In this document: positions 1 through 5,617 of the stretch, in pieces
Numbering within the stretch: the stretch's first letter is position 1
Layout of the letters: each line of letters opens with the position of its first letter
Assembly: GCA_903911805.1 (NCBI GenBank)
Contig: CAIWET010000478.1
Location: forward strand, 1 to 8,100
Length of the DNA stretch: 8,100 nt
DNA from: an uncultured Ignavibacteria bacterium
GTDB taxonomy: Bacteria; Bacteroidota; Ignavibacteria; Kapaibacteriales; UBA2268
Reading direction: 5' to 3'
Translations under genes and position numbers: made by a program
Notes under the pieces: model-generated
Databases searched by the model: none
What the model saw: the letters and a program-made list of their open reading frames with translations, nothing else
What the model was told of the DNA's origin: nothing

Positions 1-48
1 ATTTACTGATGCGAAGCACGATGAACTTTTAAAATTCTTCACTCCAAA

Positions 49-92
49 GTTAGAAACAAGGTTGCGAGCGTAGCGAAGCAACCTTGTCTAAC
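49..92. repeat. Imperfect inverted repeat / hairpin
   Basis: Bases 49-65 pair with 78-92. The 15 base pairs include an uninterrupted 10-bp core (ACAAGGTTGC at 56-65 against GCAACCTTGT at 78-87) and one two-A bulge, closing a 12-base loop. It is clearly more GC-rich than its surroundings. It lacks a T-tract on either side, so it is not a classical intrinsic terminator. The TTGCTTCGCTACGCTCGCAA-type core, read on the minus strand, resembles small palindromic intergenic repeats found dispersed in many bacterial genomes. That resemblance is from memory and unverified. Confidence 0.6.
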
Positions 93-163
93 AATAGAGG
101 GAAGAACTTCTACGAGGTATACGAAGGTAAGCTCATTATAGAACTTATTAATAAATATCATGA

Positions 164-199
164 ACTTTAGACTTTAGACTTTAGATTTTAGAACTTTAG
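164..199. repeat. Tandem heptamer array ACTTTAG
   Basis: Three perfect head-to-tail copies of ACTTTAG lie at 164-170, 171-177 and 178-184. A one-mismatch copy (ATTTTAG, 185-191) follows, then one spacer base and a fifth perfect copy at 193-199. It is a non-coding microsatellite-like array of the kind that arises by replication slippage. No function is visible. Confidence 0.75.
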
Positions 200-360
200 A
201 ACTTATGACCCTTAGCTCTGCTTCCATGCTTTGTATTATGTTCATTTCAGAAGGTGCCTTTTAGTTTAATAATGAATAATATCTTTTAAGAGAAAAGTAA
301 AAATTATTTATCATTTAAAAGAACTTAACTTTATCTTACATTTCATATCACTTAAAAAAT

Positions 361-398
361 AAAAAAAAGAGGTTGGTTGTTCCAGCCTCTTTTTTTTT
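361..398 (-). terminator. Rho-independent terminator of the recombinase gene
   Basis: GAGGTTGG (369-376) pairs with CCAGCCTC (382-389), including one G-T wobble, around a 5-base loop. It is flanked by eight A (361-368) and nine T (390-398), so the structure works in both directions. It sits 35 bases beyond the stop codon of the minus-strand recombinase, which it most likely terminates. It would equally stop plus-strand transcription entering from the left. Confidence 0.85.
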
Positions 399-432
399 GC
401 CTAATACAGATGTTAGCATGATAAAATTCTAA

Positions 433-1068
433 TTATAGTTTCATCAGGTCTTGGTCGTGCTCGATATAATACTTTAAAGCTGAATATGTTAATTTCTCAA
501 TTGAGTTATTATTAATAATCTTTAGAATAATTGTTACAGGAATACCAAGTTTAAGATGTTTTCTTATTTCAAGTTTATAATCATCAAATGGACTACCTTT
601 TGAGTTCTTTGCACCCCTTGGCCGACCAAGAAGTTGGCCTTTTGCACGAGCATTGGCTAAACCCGCTTTGGTTCTCAATGAAATATATTCCAATTCTGCG
701 GCTGCAAAGTAACTATAGATAGCAAAAAGTAATTTACCATGAGGTGAATTGGTTGATAATTCTGGTTGCCTGATAAATATAATTTTAACACCTTTTTCTA
801 CTAATGAATTTATTATGTTTAATGTCTGCATCATGTTCCTGCCTAATCTGCTCAATTCGGCGCATAAAATTGAGTCTCCATCATTTAACTTTTCTATCAA
901 TTCATCTATTTTTCTCTCTTTGGTTGTCAATCTGCTTGATGTTTCAGATTCGATGAATTCATCTATTATCATTCTATTTCGTTGTGCATATTCTAAAATA
1001 AGTTGCTTTTGTGCGTCGTTGTCCTGCCAGGAGCTGGAAATTCTACAATAACCAATTACTTTACTCAT
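433..1068 (-). CDS. Serine site-specific recombinase (resolvase/invertase family)
   Basis: This is a 211-residue small serine recombinase that cuts and rejoins DNA through a covalent phosphoserine link. The N-terminal catalytic domain (about residues 3-140) opens with the hallmark GYCRIS, placing the nucleophile at Ser11 with Arg9 beside it. The second active-site block is LSRLGRN (72-78), with Arg74 and Arg77 corresponding to the conserved arginine pair. Ser73 stands where the Tn3/gamma-delta enzymes have Asp. A long E-helix region ends in RTKAGLANARAKG, followed by the linker GRPRGAK and a C-terminal helix-turn-helix DNA-binding region (about 165-205). The ATG at 1068 was chosen because it puts the GYCRIS motif at the usual distance from the N-terminus. 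An in-frame ATG at 1095 and a TTG at 1098 would add 9 or 10 residues. It is a monocistronic minus-strand gene ending at a strong terminator. Whether it is a resolvase, an invertase or a transposon-associated enzyme cannot be told without its target site. Confidence 0.92.
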   Translation of the reverse strand: MSKVIGYCRISSSWQDNDAQKQLILEYAQRNRMIIDEFIESETSSRLTTKERKIDELIEKLNDGDSILCAELSRLGRNMMQTLNIINSLVEKGVKIIFIRQPELSTNSPHGKLLFAIYSYFAAAELEYISLRTKAGLANARAKGQLLGRPRGAKNSKGSPFDDYKLEIRKHLKLGIPVTIILKIINNNSIEKLTYSALKYYIEHDQDLMKL

Positions 1069-1559
1069 TTTTTTATTTTCTCTTATTTTGTTCATCAAAT
1101 AATCATTTTTTGAAGATTCATAGTATAATGTAATATTAGTATTATTTTCTTTATAAGTTTAATAGTTTATTCAAGTGTTTTACTATTTAAAGTCAATAGT
1201 ATTAATCGAACGATTTAGTAATAATTCATATTTCTTGTCCTATCATGTTTCTTAATTTTCAGGTATATTAGCATTTATTCTATTTTCTGTTAGAATTAAA
1301 GAAAATTGTTATTATCAAGTAAATTTAATTAATTTTAACTTTTTTATGTATTATTAAAACTCTACCATTTAAGTCAGGACAAGTTTATTTTTCTTTTTTG
1401 AACTAAACTATGTCTCATTTTTTGAACTCAAATGGTAAGAGTTTTAGTAATTAAGGCACCGCATTCTACTTTTACATTATTGGGAATAATGAAGAGCTAC
1501 AGTCAATGGTTGTCTTCACCGGAATCACTGCTCTTTTTATTAGTGGGAATTTATTAAAA
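1069..1559. other. Gene-poor region upstream of the recombinase
   Basis: About 490 AT-rich bases separate the recombinase start from the DUF6876 stop. The main structure is the inverted repeat at 1351-1450. CTTGTCCT (1234-1241) recurs inverted as AGGACAAG (1376-1383). A 15-base palindrome-like element (ATTATT GGG AATAAT, 1477-1491) precedes a weak hairpin in which AAGAGC (1492-1497) pairs with GCTCTT (1530-1535), followed by T-rich DNA on the plus side. A 41-codon plus-strand ORF (1432-1557) has no ribosome binding site and overlaps these hairpins, so it is not called as a gene. The recombinase promoter must lie here, but no convincing box was found. Confidence 0.5.
1351..1450. repeat. Long near-perfect inverted repeat
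   Basis: The left arm 1351-1370 (TTATTAAAACTCTACCATTT) is the reverse complement of the right arm 1430-1450 with one mismatch and one single-base insertion. The arms surround a 59-base spacer. Weaker complementarity continues inward (AGTTTA near 1382-1387 against TAAACT near 1404-1409). It lies about 280 bases upstream of the recombinase start. Possible identities are a recombination site for that enzyme, a short invertible segment, a miniature transposon or IS remnant, or a structured RNA. The sequence alone does not decide. No clear target-site duplication flanks it. Confidence 0.7.
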
Positions 1560-1913
1560 TTAATATTCACTTGGTAATATGCAAATCTTATCTATACACC
1601 AGATTATCATTTCATCTAAACAAAAATCAGTATATTCGATAAATTGATGTTGCAAAATATTATCATTCCCGTCGCTAATCTCTACTAAAGCGGAATGGTC
1701 TTTATTAACCGTTAGCTTAAACACTTGGAAGGGTTCATTCATTACAGATTCTTCAACTTGATATGAAGCAACTAAATCCAGGAGCCAGTAGCACTGAGCT
1801 TCATCGCATAGAAATTTTAAACCATCGGAAAATAGAATGCCAAATGGGTGTTTATAATAATGTTCTGTTCCGGTGAAATTTCTTAATTCATCTTTAATCT
1901 GCTCCGGTGTCAT
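1560..1913 (-). CDS. DUF6876 family protein
   Basis: This 117-residue soluble protein matches my recollection of the DUF6876 family. The N-terminal block reads LRNFTGTEHYYKH, followed by FSDGLKFLCDEAQCYWLLD and IASYQ-like VASYQ (about residues 10-52). The C-terminal part has YTDFCLDE and closes with the typical LPSEY end (about 93-117). No enzymatic function is established for the family, as far as I know. It is usually met in plasmids and other accessory DNA. The start at 1913 is fixed by a good Shine-Dalgarno (AGAGG, complement of 1921-1925) seven bases upstream and by a 4-base ATGA overlap with the stop of the preceding gene. It is the last gene of a coupled four-gene unit. No membrane segment is visible. 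Confidence 0.85.
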   Translation of the reverse strand: MTPEQIKDELRNFTGTEHYYKHPFGILFSDGLKFLCDEAQCYWLLDLVASYQVEESVMNEPFQVFKLTVNKDHSALVEISDGNDNILQHQFIEYTDFCLDEMIIWCIDKICILPSEY

Positions 1914-2113
1914 GATAGCACCTCTTCAATCTTTGGCAAGTAACCGCAACCTTCATAATTCTTACCATTATCAGGTAATCTTCTTTTTATTTCAGTTTCT
2001 GCAATTGAACATTCAATGCAAATGGTTTCATTGGTGAACCAACTCATGGTTCGGACTTTAATTTCAGAATTGCATCTATCACAATTCTTTTTTATAAAAA
2101 ATGTATCATTCAT
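1910..2113 (-). CDS. Small Cys4 putative zinc-binding protein
   Basis: The protein is 67 residues long. Two CxxC pairs, CDRC (residues 11-14) and CIEC (32-35), are separated by 17 residues, the spacing of a zinc-ribbon or treble-clef knuckle. The intervening sequence (EIKVRTMSWFTNETI) would form the beta-hairpin. The C-terminal end is rich in Gly and Asn (GKNYEGCGYLP). Similar short proteins are, from memory, found beside DUF6876 genes in Bacteroidota accessory regions. No name can be assigned. The start is supported by AAGGA (complement of 2121-2125) seven bases upstream. The gene overlaps its upstream neighbour by 8 bases and its downstream neighbour by 4, indicating translational coupling. 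Zinc binding is inferred from the cysteines only. Confidence 0.8.
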   Translation of the reverse strand: MNDTFFIKKNCDRCNSEIKVRTMSWFTNETICIECSIAETEIKRRLPDNGKNYEGCGYLPKIEEVLS

Positions 2114-2303
2114 TACTTTTTCCTTTTAGGTGATTCTTAAATAAAGATTCTTGGTTATATTTGTTTTCTAAAACAGCAATAGCAATATCATTACAAACAA
2201 CCGCTATTTCTGAATATGACAAGTGGTCACATTTATTAATTATGGTTGGTAAAATTGCTAATATTATTTTGTCTTTTTGCTCTTCAATATTGTTTTTAGC
2301 CAT
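2106..2303 (-). CDS. Small hypothetical protein of the coupled cassette
   Basis: This 65-residue protein starts MAKNNIEEQKDK. It is not recognised. It is predicted to be mostly helical, with a hydrophobic helix at about 14-23 (ILAILPTII), a second around YSEIAVVCNDIAIAVLENKY (30-49) and a basic tail. The frame is open further upstream to a TTG at 2361-2363. The extension would read as a hydrophobic stretch, but it coincides with the 31-residue membrane ORF in another frame. The ATG at 2303 overlaps that ORF's stop by 8 bases (ATGGCTAA), the same arrangement as between this gene and the next one (ATGAATGA). For this reason the ATG at 2303 is preferred. No obvious Shine-Dalgarno of its own is present apart from a weak GGA about ten bases upstream, consistent with coupling. 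Confidence 0.7.
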   Translation of the reverse strand: MAKNNIEEQKDKIILAILPTIINKCDHLSYSEIAVVCNDIAIAVLENKYNQESLFKNHLKGKSNE

Positions 2304-2391
2304 AACCGAATATTCCAACATAAACAAAATATACGGTAGCAATAAAAAGAACAGCATAGACAATAAACATCACTTTTACGAAATTATTCAT
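2296..2391 (-). CDS. 31-residue single-span membrane peptide
   Basis: A short ORF starts with ATG at 2391 and ends with TAA at 2296-2298. It encodes MNNFVKV followed by about 20 strongly hydrophobic residues (FIVYAVLFIATVYFVYVGIF) and a GYG tail. This is the profile of a one-helix inner-membrane peptide with a short positively charged N-terminus. AAGGAA (complement of 2400-2405) stands eight bases before the ATG, a better ribosome binding site than most genes here have. Its stop overlaps the next gene's start by 8 bases. It heads the cassette that ends with DUF6876. The function is unknown. Translational-leader and genuine membrane-peptide roles are both possible. The combination of a good site, membrane profile and patterned overlap makes chance unlikely. 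Confidence 0.65.
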   Translation of the reverse strand: MNNFVKVMFIVYAVLFIATVYFVYVGIFGYG

Positions 2392-2399
2392 AAATTATA

Positions 2400-2405
2400 T
2401 TCCTT
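2400..2405 (-). promoter_or_regulatory. Shine-Dalgarno of the 31-residue ORF
   Basis: AAGGAA on the minus strand is spaced eight bases from the ATG at 2391. It decides the existence and start of the membrane peptide and is the only strong ribosome binding site at the head of the cassette. About eight bases further upstream (2413-2418) is a TATAAT word that could be a -10 box. Whether transcription starts there or reads through the terminator at 2423-2454 is open. Confidence 0.6.
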
Positions 2406-2422
2406 AAAATAGATTATAAATT

Positions 2423-2454
2423 AAAAAGGCAGCCATTTTTTTGACTGCCTTTTA
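2423..2454 (-). terminator. Rho-independent terminator downstream of the 177-residue gene
   Basis: AAAAGGCAG (2424-2432) pairs perfectly with CTGCCTTTT (2445-2453). An internal mismatch and a further CA/TG pair lie inside the loop. On the minus strand the second arm is followed by TTTTTAATTT. It starts eight bases beyond the stop of the 177-residue gene and lies only about 30 bases before the first gene of the small-gene cassette. Incomplete termination here would set the ratio between the two units. Confidence 0.8.
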
Positions 2455-2461
2455 TATTGGT

Positions 2462-2995
2462 TCAAATTGCCTCTTTTGGCTCTTGGTCATCTAATTTCAT
2501 TAGCTCTGCTTCAAGTAATGCAAGTCCATCAACTAAAGATTTTATTTTGGTTGCTCGGTGCGTAATTATATACTGATGCCACCACTTATGAGTTTTAGCC
2601 ATTCGTTTATCGTAACGTTCTTGGTTTTTTCTTAAAAGTTCATCCAATTCAACTTTGCGCTTATTGTATTCAAAATTTGCCTTATCATCCCTGTCTTTGC
2701 CTTGTATTTCCCAAATACGGCATTTTTCATTTTCTCGGTCAATACTGTATTTTTTATTCTCAATAGCTCTTAAAATAGCACGAATTTTTTGTTTATTGGT
2801 AATTTCTGTTAAGACATCAGCAGTTTTTACATCTGCTACTTCTATCTCTTCAACAACATGCTCTGGTAGGGATTCAATTTCTTCAAATTCTTGGTTGTTT
2901 TCAACTTCAATAATTTCTGAAATTGTTTCATTTTCACTAATAGCAGAATCATTAATTATATTATTTTTCTGCTGAATTTTCATTTCTTTTTTCAT
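2462..2995 (-). CDS. Hypothetical acidic, helix-rich protein
   Basis: This 177-residue protein belongs to no family I recognise. It has two parts. Residues about 15-60 are very acidic and low in complexity (runs such as EEIESLPEHVVEEIEVAD) and probably disordered. Residues about 65-175 are charged and helix-forming, rich in Lys, Arg and Glu, with a coiled-coil look (NKRKVELDELLRKNQERYDKR) and the aromatic patch HKWWHQY near 136-142. There is no signal peptide and no membrane segment. A nucleic-acid-binding or scaffolding role is conceivable but not shown. The ATG at 2995 is used; a second in-frame ATG at 2983 is possible. It has its own promoter upstream and a terminator just downstream. Confidence 0.75.
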   Translation of the reverse strand: MKKEMKIQQKNNIINDSAISENETISEIIEVENNQEFEEIESLPEHVVEEIEVADVKTADVLTEITNKQKIRAILRAIENKKYSIDRENEKCRIWEIQGKDRDDKANFEYNKRKVELDELLRKNQERYDKRMAKTHKWWHQYIITHRATKIKSLVDGLALLEAELMKLDDQEPKEAI

Positions 2996-3063
2996 TTTGA
3001 TTCTCTCAAATTTGTTTTAAATTTGTTATTAATATCAAGTCAGCTGAACTTTATTATTAATTA

Positions 3064-3095
3064 CAAATATACGTAATTATCATCAGATAAACAAG
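3064..3095 (-). promoter_or_regulatory. Bacteroidota-type promoter for the 177-residue gene
   Basis: On the minus strand CTTG (complement of 3092-3095) is followed 20 bases later by TATATTTG (complement of 3064-3071). This fits the Bacteroidota consensus TTTG-N(about 19)-TAnnTTTG with one mismatch in the first box and a perfect second box. Transcription would start near 3057, leaving a 5' leader of about 60 bases before the ATG at 2995. Confidence 0.55.
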
Positions 3096-3580
3096 AAAAT
3101 AATTCTTATTTTTCAAGGACTTAAAGATATTTTATAATAATTATTATGAGGTGATTATTTTAAATTATCATTTTGAATTATGTCCAAAAAGTCAATAAAA
3201 TCATAAATTGTTTATACAATGGAAATTATCTCAAATGGAATATTATCACTTTGTTCAATATTACGCAATATGCAAGATGATGCTATATTATAAGAAGAAG
3301 AAGTTTTAATAATCTTGAAATGTTTTCTTTGGTGATGTATAACAGCGAACATACGAGTTATACAAAAATATTTTATATCATTTTTTAAAGATGACACCAT
3401 CTGACATGATATGCTATATATTTGTATTTGTTGAAAAAATATAATTTTTAAATTGATTTGAAATTAGTAAATGAAAAGATGAAAATCATTTGTAGATGCA
3501 ACTTTTAGATGTGTTTATTTCAGAGAATTGATGTAATTTTGTATTTTGGATAAGTGTGTATGAATTTGGATAATAAATAA
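3096..3580. other. Divergent intergenic region before hsdM
   Basis: This stretch of about 480 very AT-rich bases has no gene I can support. A 62-codon minus-strand ORF (3212-3400) and a 24-codon plus-strand ORF (3220-3294) lie in it. Neither has a good ribosome binding site or a recognisable sequence. A perfect 14-base AT palindrome is at 3134-3147 and an imperfect one at 3153-3169; both could be operator-like but are also expected by chance in such AT-rich DNA. The hsdM promoter lies at the right end. Confidence 0.5.
3514..3541 (+). promoter_or_regulatory. Putative promoter of the hsdM-hsdS operon
   Basis: TAATTTTG (3534-3541) fits the Bacteroidota -7 box TAnnTTTG. A TTTA (3514-3517) 16 bases upstream is a weak match to the TTTG -33 box at slightly short spacing. 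A start site near 3548 would give a leader of roughly 30 bases before the hsdM ATG. Other TTTG words nearby make the exact assignment uncertain. Confidence 0.35.
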
Positions 3581-5602
3581 ATGAATTTAACAGTTTATAA
3601 TTCGATTGTCAATTTTATTTGGAACATAGCAGACGATGTTCTAAGGGATGTCTATGTCAGAGGTAAGTATAAAGATGTTATTCTTCCAATGACAGTAATC
3701 AGAAGAATTGACTGTTTGCTTGAACCGACAAAAATTAAAGTTCTTGAAATGCATAAATTCTTTAATGAGAACAAAATTGACAACCAAGCCCCAGGTCTCA
3801 AAAGAGAATCAGGCTATGTTTTCTATAATACTTCAAGATTCACTTTAAAAAACTTACTTGATGAACCGAACAACATAAAACCTAACTTTGAGGATTATTT
3901 AAATGGTTTCAGTGAAAATATTCAAGAAATTATTTCAAAATTCAAGTTAAGAAATCAAATTGAAACTTTACAAGAAGGAAATATTTTATTTAAACTTATT
4001 GAGAAATTTACTACTAATAAAATCAATTTAAGTCCAGAACCGATTAAAAATAGTGATGGCGAAATTCTTCAAAGAGGTTTGTCTAATCTTGGTATGGGGT
4101 ATGTTTTTGAGGAATTGATAAGACGATTTAATGAAGACAACAATGAAGAAGCTGGAGAACATTTTACTCCAAGAGATATTATAAATTTAATGACACATAT
4201 CATTTTTCTACCAGTTAAGAAGAAAATTAAATCAGGTACTTTCTTGATGTATGACCCTGCGGGTGGTTCTGGTGGTATGTTGACTGAATCAGAAAAATTT
4301 GTTATTGATGATGAAGGTGAAATTCGTTCTAAAGCATACTGGCATTTGTATGCACAAGAAGTTAATCCTGAAACTTATGCCATTTGCACAGCCGATATGC
4401 TAATTCGTGGTGAAGAAAACATTCATACTTATTTTGGTTCAACTTTAAAGACTGATGGCTTCCCAAATTTAAAATTTGATTTTATGATGACAAACCCACC
4501 TTACGGTAAGTCATGGAAAGTTGACCAAGAATATATCATAGACAGTAAGAAAAAAGAAGTAATAGACCCACGTTTTAAAGTTGGAGTTCCTCGAATAAGT
4601 GATGGACAATTACTCTTTACAGTGAATATGCTTACCAAAATGAAAACAGATACCGAATTGGGAAGCAGAATTGCTACAATTCATAACGGTTCAGCATTGT
4701 TCACAGGTGATGCTGGAAGTGGTGAAAGTGAAATTAGAAAATGGATTATTGAAAATGATTGGCTCGAATGTATCATAGCTTTACCAGTTAATATGTTTTA
4801 TAATACTGGAATTTCTACATTTATTTGGATTCTATCAAACAAAAAGGAAGAAAAACGAAAAGGTAAAGTTCAGTTAATTAATGCTGTTGATATTTTTGAG
4901 AAAATGAGAAAAAGTCTTGGCAACAAGAGTAATACATTCAATCAAGAGCATATCAAAAAAATTACTGATATTTATCTTGGCTTTGAAGAAAATGAAATTT
5001 CAAAAATATTTGATAATGCAGACTTTGGCTACTACAAAATTACAGTTGAAAGACCTCTTAGACTTTCAGTTCAGATAACTCCTGAAAAACTTGACTTTTT
5101 GAAAGAAGGTAAAAGTATTAGTGAAATTGAAAAAGTTAGTTTTCTTTTGAATGAAATGTTTGGCAAATCTATTCAAAAAGATTTTAATATTTTTAAAGAG
5201 AAGTTTGAAAAAGGATTGAAGAAACAAGAGATTAAATTGAACAACAAAGAATTGAAACTTATTTATGATACATTGTCTTGGAAAAATGAAACTGCCGAGC
5301 CAGTTATTAAAAAGAAAACAAAAGACACTATTGAATATGAACCTGATTCTGATTTGAGAGATTATGAGAATGTACCGTTAAAAGATTCTATTGAAGAATA
5401 TTTCAAGAAAGAGGTATTACCTTACACAACAGATGCTTGGATTGATGATACTAAAACAATTACTGGTTATGAAATATCATTCAATAAGTATTTCTACAAA
5501 TATCAACCACTAAATAGTATTGAAGATTTGACTGATGAAATTCTGTCTTTGGAAAATGAAACAGAAGGACTTTTAAATAAAATTTTATCATTCAATATTT
5601 AG
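3581..5602 (+). CDS. hsdM: Type I restriction-modification system, DNA adenine methyltransferase subunit (HsdM)
   Basis: This 673-residue M subunit transfers a methyl group from S-adenosylmethionine to N6 of adenine, as part of an M2S complex with HsdS. The N-terminal HsdM domain (about 5-170) begins with the typical NFIWNIADDVLR. It is followed by the conserved GEHFTPRD (192-199), the SAM-binding motif I as DPAGGSGG (225-232) and the catalytic motif IV NPPY (305-308). The C-terminal extension (about 490-673), with a block around DLRDYENVPLKDSIEEYF, is typical of the longer HsdM class rather than the roughly 530-residue EcoKI type. All key motifs are intact. The start ATG follows a six-codon in-frame ORF (3560-3580) whose TAA directly abuts it. 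The ribosome binding site is weak. It is the first gene of the operon; the hsdS frame begins immediately after its TAG. Confidence 0.95.
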   Translation: MNLTVYNSIVNFIWNIADDVLRDVYVRGKYKDVILPMTVIRRIDCLLEPTKIKVLEMHKFFNENKIDNQAPGLKRESGYVFYNTSRFTLKNLLDEPNNIKPNFEDYLNGFSENIQEIISKFKLRNQIETLQEGNILFKLIEKFTTNKINLSPEPIKNSDGEILQRGLSNLGMGYVFEELIRRFNEDNNEEAGEHFTPRDIINLMTHIIFLPVKKKIKSGTFLMYDPAGGSGGMLTESEKFVIDDEGEIRSKAYWHLYAQEVNPETYAICTADMLIRGEENIHTYFGSTLKTDGFPNLKFDFMMTNPPYGKSWKVDQEYIIDSKKKEVIDPRFKVGVPRISDGQLLFTVNMLTKMKTDTELGSRIATIHNGSALFTGDAGSGESEIRKWIIENDWLECIIALPVNMFYNTGISTFIWILSNKKEEKRKGKVQLINAVDIFEKMRKSLGNKSNTFNQEHIKKITDIYLGFEENEISKIFDNADFGYYKITVERPLRLSVQITPEKLDFLKEGKSISEIEKVSFLLNEMFGKSIQKDFNIFKEKFEKGLKKQEIKLNNKELKLIYDTLSWKNETAEPVIKKKTKDTIEYEPDSDLRDYENVPLKDSIEEYFKKEVLPYTTDAWIDDTKTITGYEISFNKYFYKYQPLNSIEDLTDEILSLENETEGLLNKILSFNI

Positions 5603-5617
5603 TTGGAAAAATTATTA

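Larger units (their letters stand above)
1..360. other. Gene-poor repeat-rich intergenic stretch
   Basis: No convincing coding region was found on either strand. One plus frame is open from the window edge to a TAG at 71-73 (23 codons) and could be the tail of a gene lying outside, but nothing in it is recognisable. The stretch contains a GC-rich hairpin (49-92), a tandem ACTTTAG array (164-199) and seven copies of the word GAACTT (starting at 23, 104, 141, 162, 191, 199 and 321). It looks like non-coding spacer. Confidence 0.5.

Noticed and set aside
2..73. Open plus frame from the window edge, 23 codons
   Set aside because: Too short and unrecognisable. It ends within a palindromic repeat and could be chance.
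749..1051. 100-codon plus-strand ORF opposite the recombinase
   Set aside because: It is the complement of the well-supported recombinase and has no family resemblance.
253..1460. GGTGCCTT (253-260) and AAGGCACC (1453-1460) as ends of an element carrying the recombinase
   Set aside because: An 8-base inverted match between two 400-base regions is expected by chance, and it does not extend outward or inward.
2304..2363. TTG-start extension of the 65-residue protein with an apparent membrane helix
   Set aside because: The hydrophobic stretch is better explained by the 31-residue ORF in another frame, which has a proper ATG and Shine-Dalgarno.
2161..2412. 83-codon plus-strand ORF
   Set aside because: It lies opposite the overlapping minus-strand cassette, has no ribosome binding site and is a shadow.
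2655..2975. 106-codon plus-strand ORF rich in serine
   Set aside because: It is a shadow of the acidic minus-strand protein; the Glu-rich coding strand gives a Ser/Phe-rich complement.
3134..3147. 14-base palindrome ATAATAATTATTAT as an operator
   Set aside because: Only A and T; such palindromes are common by chance in this composition, and no second copy was found nearby.
3212..3400. 62-codon minus-strand ORF starting at 3400
   Set aside because: No ribosome binding site, no recognisable family, and serine/isoleucine-rich composition as expected from AT-rich non-coding DNA. Kept only as a note in the intergenic entry.
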